A stretch of 64,000 nt of DNA from Methylobacterium sp. DB0501 (GTDB taxonomy: Bacteria > Pseudomonadota > Alphaproteobacteria > Rhizobiales > Beijerinckiaceae). The notes under the pieces were generated by a model that worked only from the letters and a program-made list of their open reading frames with translations, was not told where the DNA came from and made no database searches. Of the stretch, positions 62,419-64,000 are shown piece after piece (positions within the stretch are counted from its first letter, which is position 1; every line of letters begins with the position of its first letter). The stretch spans positions 124,001 through 188,000 of the forward strand of contig NZ_JAAKGV010000001.1 of the NCBI RefSeq assembly GCF_011043735.1, read 5' to 3'. The position numbers were made by a program, and so were the translations under genes.

Positions 62419-63444
62419 ATGCGGCCCGACCGGCGCTCCCTGCTCCTCGGCGCGGCCTCCCTCGCGGCGGCCGGCCCGCCCGCCCGGGCCGCCGACCCCG
62501 TGCGGGACGATGCCGGCCGGGTCCTCGGCACCTTGAAGCCGCCCGTCGCCCGGGTGTTTCCCGCCGGCCCCCCGGCGGCGATCCTGCTCTACACCCTGGC
62601 ACCCGACCTGCTGCTCGGCTGGCCGCGGGCGATCCGGCCGGCGGAGAAGCCCTACCTGCTGCCCCGGGCCGCCGATCTGCCGGAGGTCGGACGCCTCACC
62701 GGGCGCGGCAACACCGCCAACCTCGAAGCGGTGCTGGCTCTCAAGCCCGACCTGATCCTCGATGTCGGCTCCACCGCCGAGACCTACCGGTCCCTGGCCG
62801 ACCGGGTGCAGGACCAGACCGGCATCCCCTACGCGCTCCTCGACGGGCGCCTCGCCTCCGCGCCCGCCACCTACCGCAGCCTCGGCCGCCTGATCGGGCG
62901 CGACGCCGAGCCCCTGGCAACCGTGAGCCAGGGCATCCTGGCGACGATGCGCGAGCGCGTCGCGACGGTGCCCGAGCAGAAGCGGCCCCGGGTCTATCTC
63001 GCCCGCGGGCCCCGCGGCCTGGAGACGGCGCGGGCGGGCTCGATCAACGTCGAGGCGCTGACGCTGATGGGCGCCGTCGACGTCGCGGGCCCGGGAGGCA
63101 GCCTGGCGCAGGTCTCGCCCGAGGACGTGATGGCCTGGGCGCCCGAGGTGATCGTCGCCCTCGATCCCGCCTTCGCGGCGGCGGCGCGGCAGGACCCGCT
63201 GTGGCAGGCGACGCCGGCCCTGCGGGCGAACCGCCTGCACGTGACCCCCTCGCTCCCCTTCGGCTGGGTCGACTTCCCGCCCTCGGTCAACCGCCTCGTC
63301 GGCCTGTGGTGGCTGGGCAAGATCCTGTATCCGGCGCTCTTCCCCGAGGACCTCCGGGCCGTCGCCCGCGACCTCTACGGCCGGCTCTACCACGTGACGC
63401 CGGACGACCCGGCCCTCGACCGCGTGCTGGCGGGAGCCCTGTGA
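62419..63444 (+). CDS. ABC transporter periplasmic binding protein (iron-siderophore/B12 type)
   Basis: The product is 341 residues. A twin-arginine-like start (RPDRRSLLLGAASLAAAG) leads to export. The mature part is a FecB/BtuF-type helical-backbone binding protein, with LKPDLILDVGSTAETYRSLAD and a C-terminal lobe containing VNRLVGLWWLGKILYP. The ligand is likely a ferric siderophore, haem or B12. The gene overlaps the permease gene by GTGA (63441-63444). Confidence 0.9.
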   Translation: MRPDRRSLLLGAASLAAAGPPARAADPVRDDAGRVLGTLKPPVARVFPAGPPAAILLYTLAPDLLLGWPRAIRPAEKPYLLPRAADLPEVGRLTGRGNTANLEAVLALKPDLILDVGSTAETYRSLADRVQDQTGIPYALLDGRLASAPATYRSLGRLIGRDAEPLATVSQGILATMRERVATVPEQKRPRVYLARGPRGLETARAGSINVEALTLMGAVDVAGPGGSLAQVSPEDVMAWAPEVIVALDPAFAAAARQDPLWQATPALRANRLHVTPSLPFGWVDFPPSVNRLVGLWWLGKILYPALFPEDLRAVARDLYGRLYHVTPDDPALDRVLAGAL

Positions 63445-64000
63445 GCGGCATCGCCCATGCCGTCGCCCTGGCGGGTGCCCGGGCGTTCCGGCTCGGCGGG
63501 CCGTGGCTGGCGCTGCTCGCCCTGATGCTCGCCGCCGCCCTCGCCTTCGGGGTCGGGCGCTATCCCGTGTCGCTCCTCGACGTCGCCCGGGTGCTCCTCG
63601 GCCGCCTCGCCGGCCACGCGCCGGACGTGGCCCCGGCGGTCGAGGCGGTGGTCTTGCAGATCCGCGGGCCCCGCATCGCGGCGGCGATCCTGGTCGGCGC
63701 GGCCCTCTCGGTCGCCGGTACCGCCTTCCAGGGGCTGTTTCGCAATCCCCTGGTCTCGCCCGACATCCTCGGCGCCTCCTCGGGGGCCGCCCTCGGCGCG
63801 GTCGTCGGCATCTGGCTGTCCCTCGGGGTGCTGGCGATCGAGGGGCTGGCCTTCGCGGGCGGGCTCGTGGCGGTCGCCTGCGTCTACGCCCTCGGCACCG
63901 CCCTGTCGGGACGCGATCCGGTCCTGGTGCTGGTGCTCGCCGGCGTCGTCATCGGCTCCCTCCTCGGCGCCGGGGTCGGGCTGATCAAGTACCTGGCGGA
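63441..64000 (+). CDS. FecCD/BtuC family ABC permease, N-terminal part (cut by window edge)
   Basis: GTG 63441 overlaps the stop of the binding-protein gene, indicating an operon; 186 codons are visible. The sequence shows several membrane helices and the family motif GLFRNPLVSPDILGASSGAALGA near residue 100, which is diagnostic for FecCD/BtuC permeases. It runs off the right edge. The ATPase gene would be expected downstream, outside the window. Confidence 0.93.
   Translation, partial: MSGIAHAVALAGARAFRLGGPWLALLALMLAAALAFGVGRYPVSLLDVARVLLGRLAGHAPDVAPAVEAVVLQIRGPRIAAAILVGAALSVAGTAFQGLFRNPLVSPDILGASSGAALGAVVGIWLSLGVLAIEGLAFAGGLVAVACVYALGTALSGRDPVLVLVLAGVVIGSLLGAGVGLIKYLA

Overview
The window is very GC-rich and densely coded. 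Its gene content points to an alphaproteobacterium of the order Hyphomicrobiales, most likely Methylobacterium or a close relative. The evidence is the PhyR/NepR general stress response genes, the alphaproteobacterial order ftsW-murG-murC-murB-ftsQ-ftsA-ftsZ-lpxC-bamD-recN, a DUF1127 protein, KGG and DUF1328 stress proteins, a MocR regulator and the codon use. I saw no rRNA, tRNA, CRISPR array or intact insertion sequence.

Layout. 1-8 kb: the end of an aldehyde dehydrogenase, a DUF3100 membrane protein, an L,D-transpeptidase lipoprotein, a PAS-GGDEF-EAL protein, a ThDP enzyme, and a decayed two-gene module (RusA-like nuclease plus an RNxxxH protein). 8-19 kb: zinc metallopeptidase, FAH-family enzyme, Tad-like secreted protein, MocR regulator with a direct-repeat operator, DUF1127, two VOC proteins, an SDR, and a cNMP-binding protein overlapping a large ABC protein whose ATPase motifs are degenerate. 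19-24.3 kb: a general stress response island with phyR and nepR, a second NepR-like gene and five small stress-type genes. Six exact GGAAC-N16/17-CGTT (sigma-EcfG type) promoters sit in the right place and orientation. 24.4-39.2 kb: a minus-strand division and cell-wall cluster. It carries a DUF559 gene inserted between murC and murB, and only a decayed 3' remnant of ddl between murB and ftsQ. 39.3-64 kb: a small conserved protein, a ParB-like protein, a plus-strand heavy-metal-type RND efflux operon, DUF808, PBP1C, an AI-2E-type permease with an extra C-terminal domain, hisN, a lipase-like hydrolase, hsp20 with a probable RNA thermometer, an AhpD-like protein, a basic HTH protein, a monooxygenase-fold protein, hemC, a membrane diguanylate cyclase, pncB, a general-stress flavin-fold protein, a Mop protein, and the start of an iron-siderophore or B12 ABC importer running off the right edge.

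How the genes work together. PhyR sequesters NepR under stress and so frees the EcfG sigma factor. That sigma factor would transcribe phyR, nepR and the small genes around them. The division cluster supplies lipid II synthesis (MurG, MurC, MurB, with FtsW as glycosyltransferase), the divisome (FtsQ, FtsA, FtsZ), lipid A synthesis (LpxC) and outer-membrane assembly (BamD). Loss of the local ddl means D-Ala-D-Ala must come from a ligase encoded elsewhere. Five proteins carry 15-bp tandem repeats encoding pentapeptides at a terminus or linker, and FtsZ has a weaker case. This suggests frequent slippage in disordered tails.
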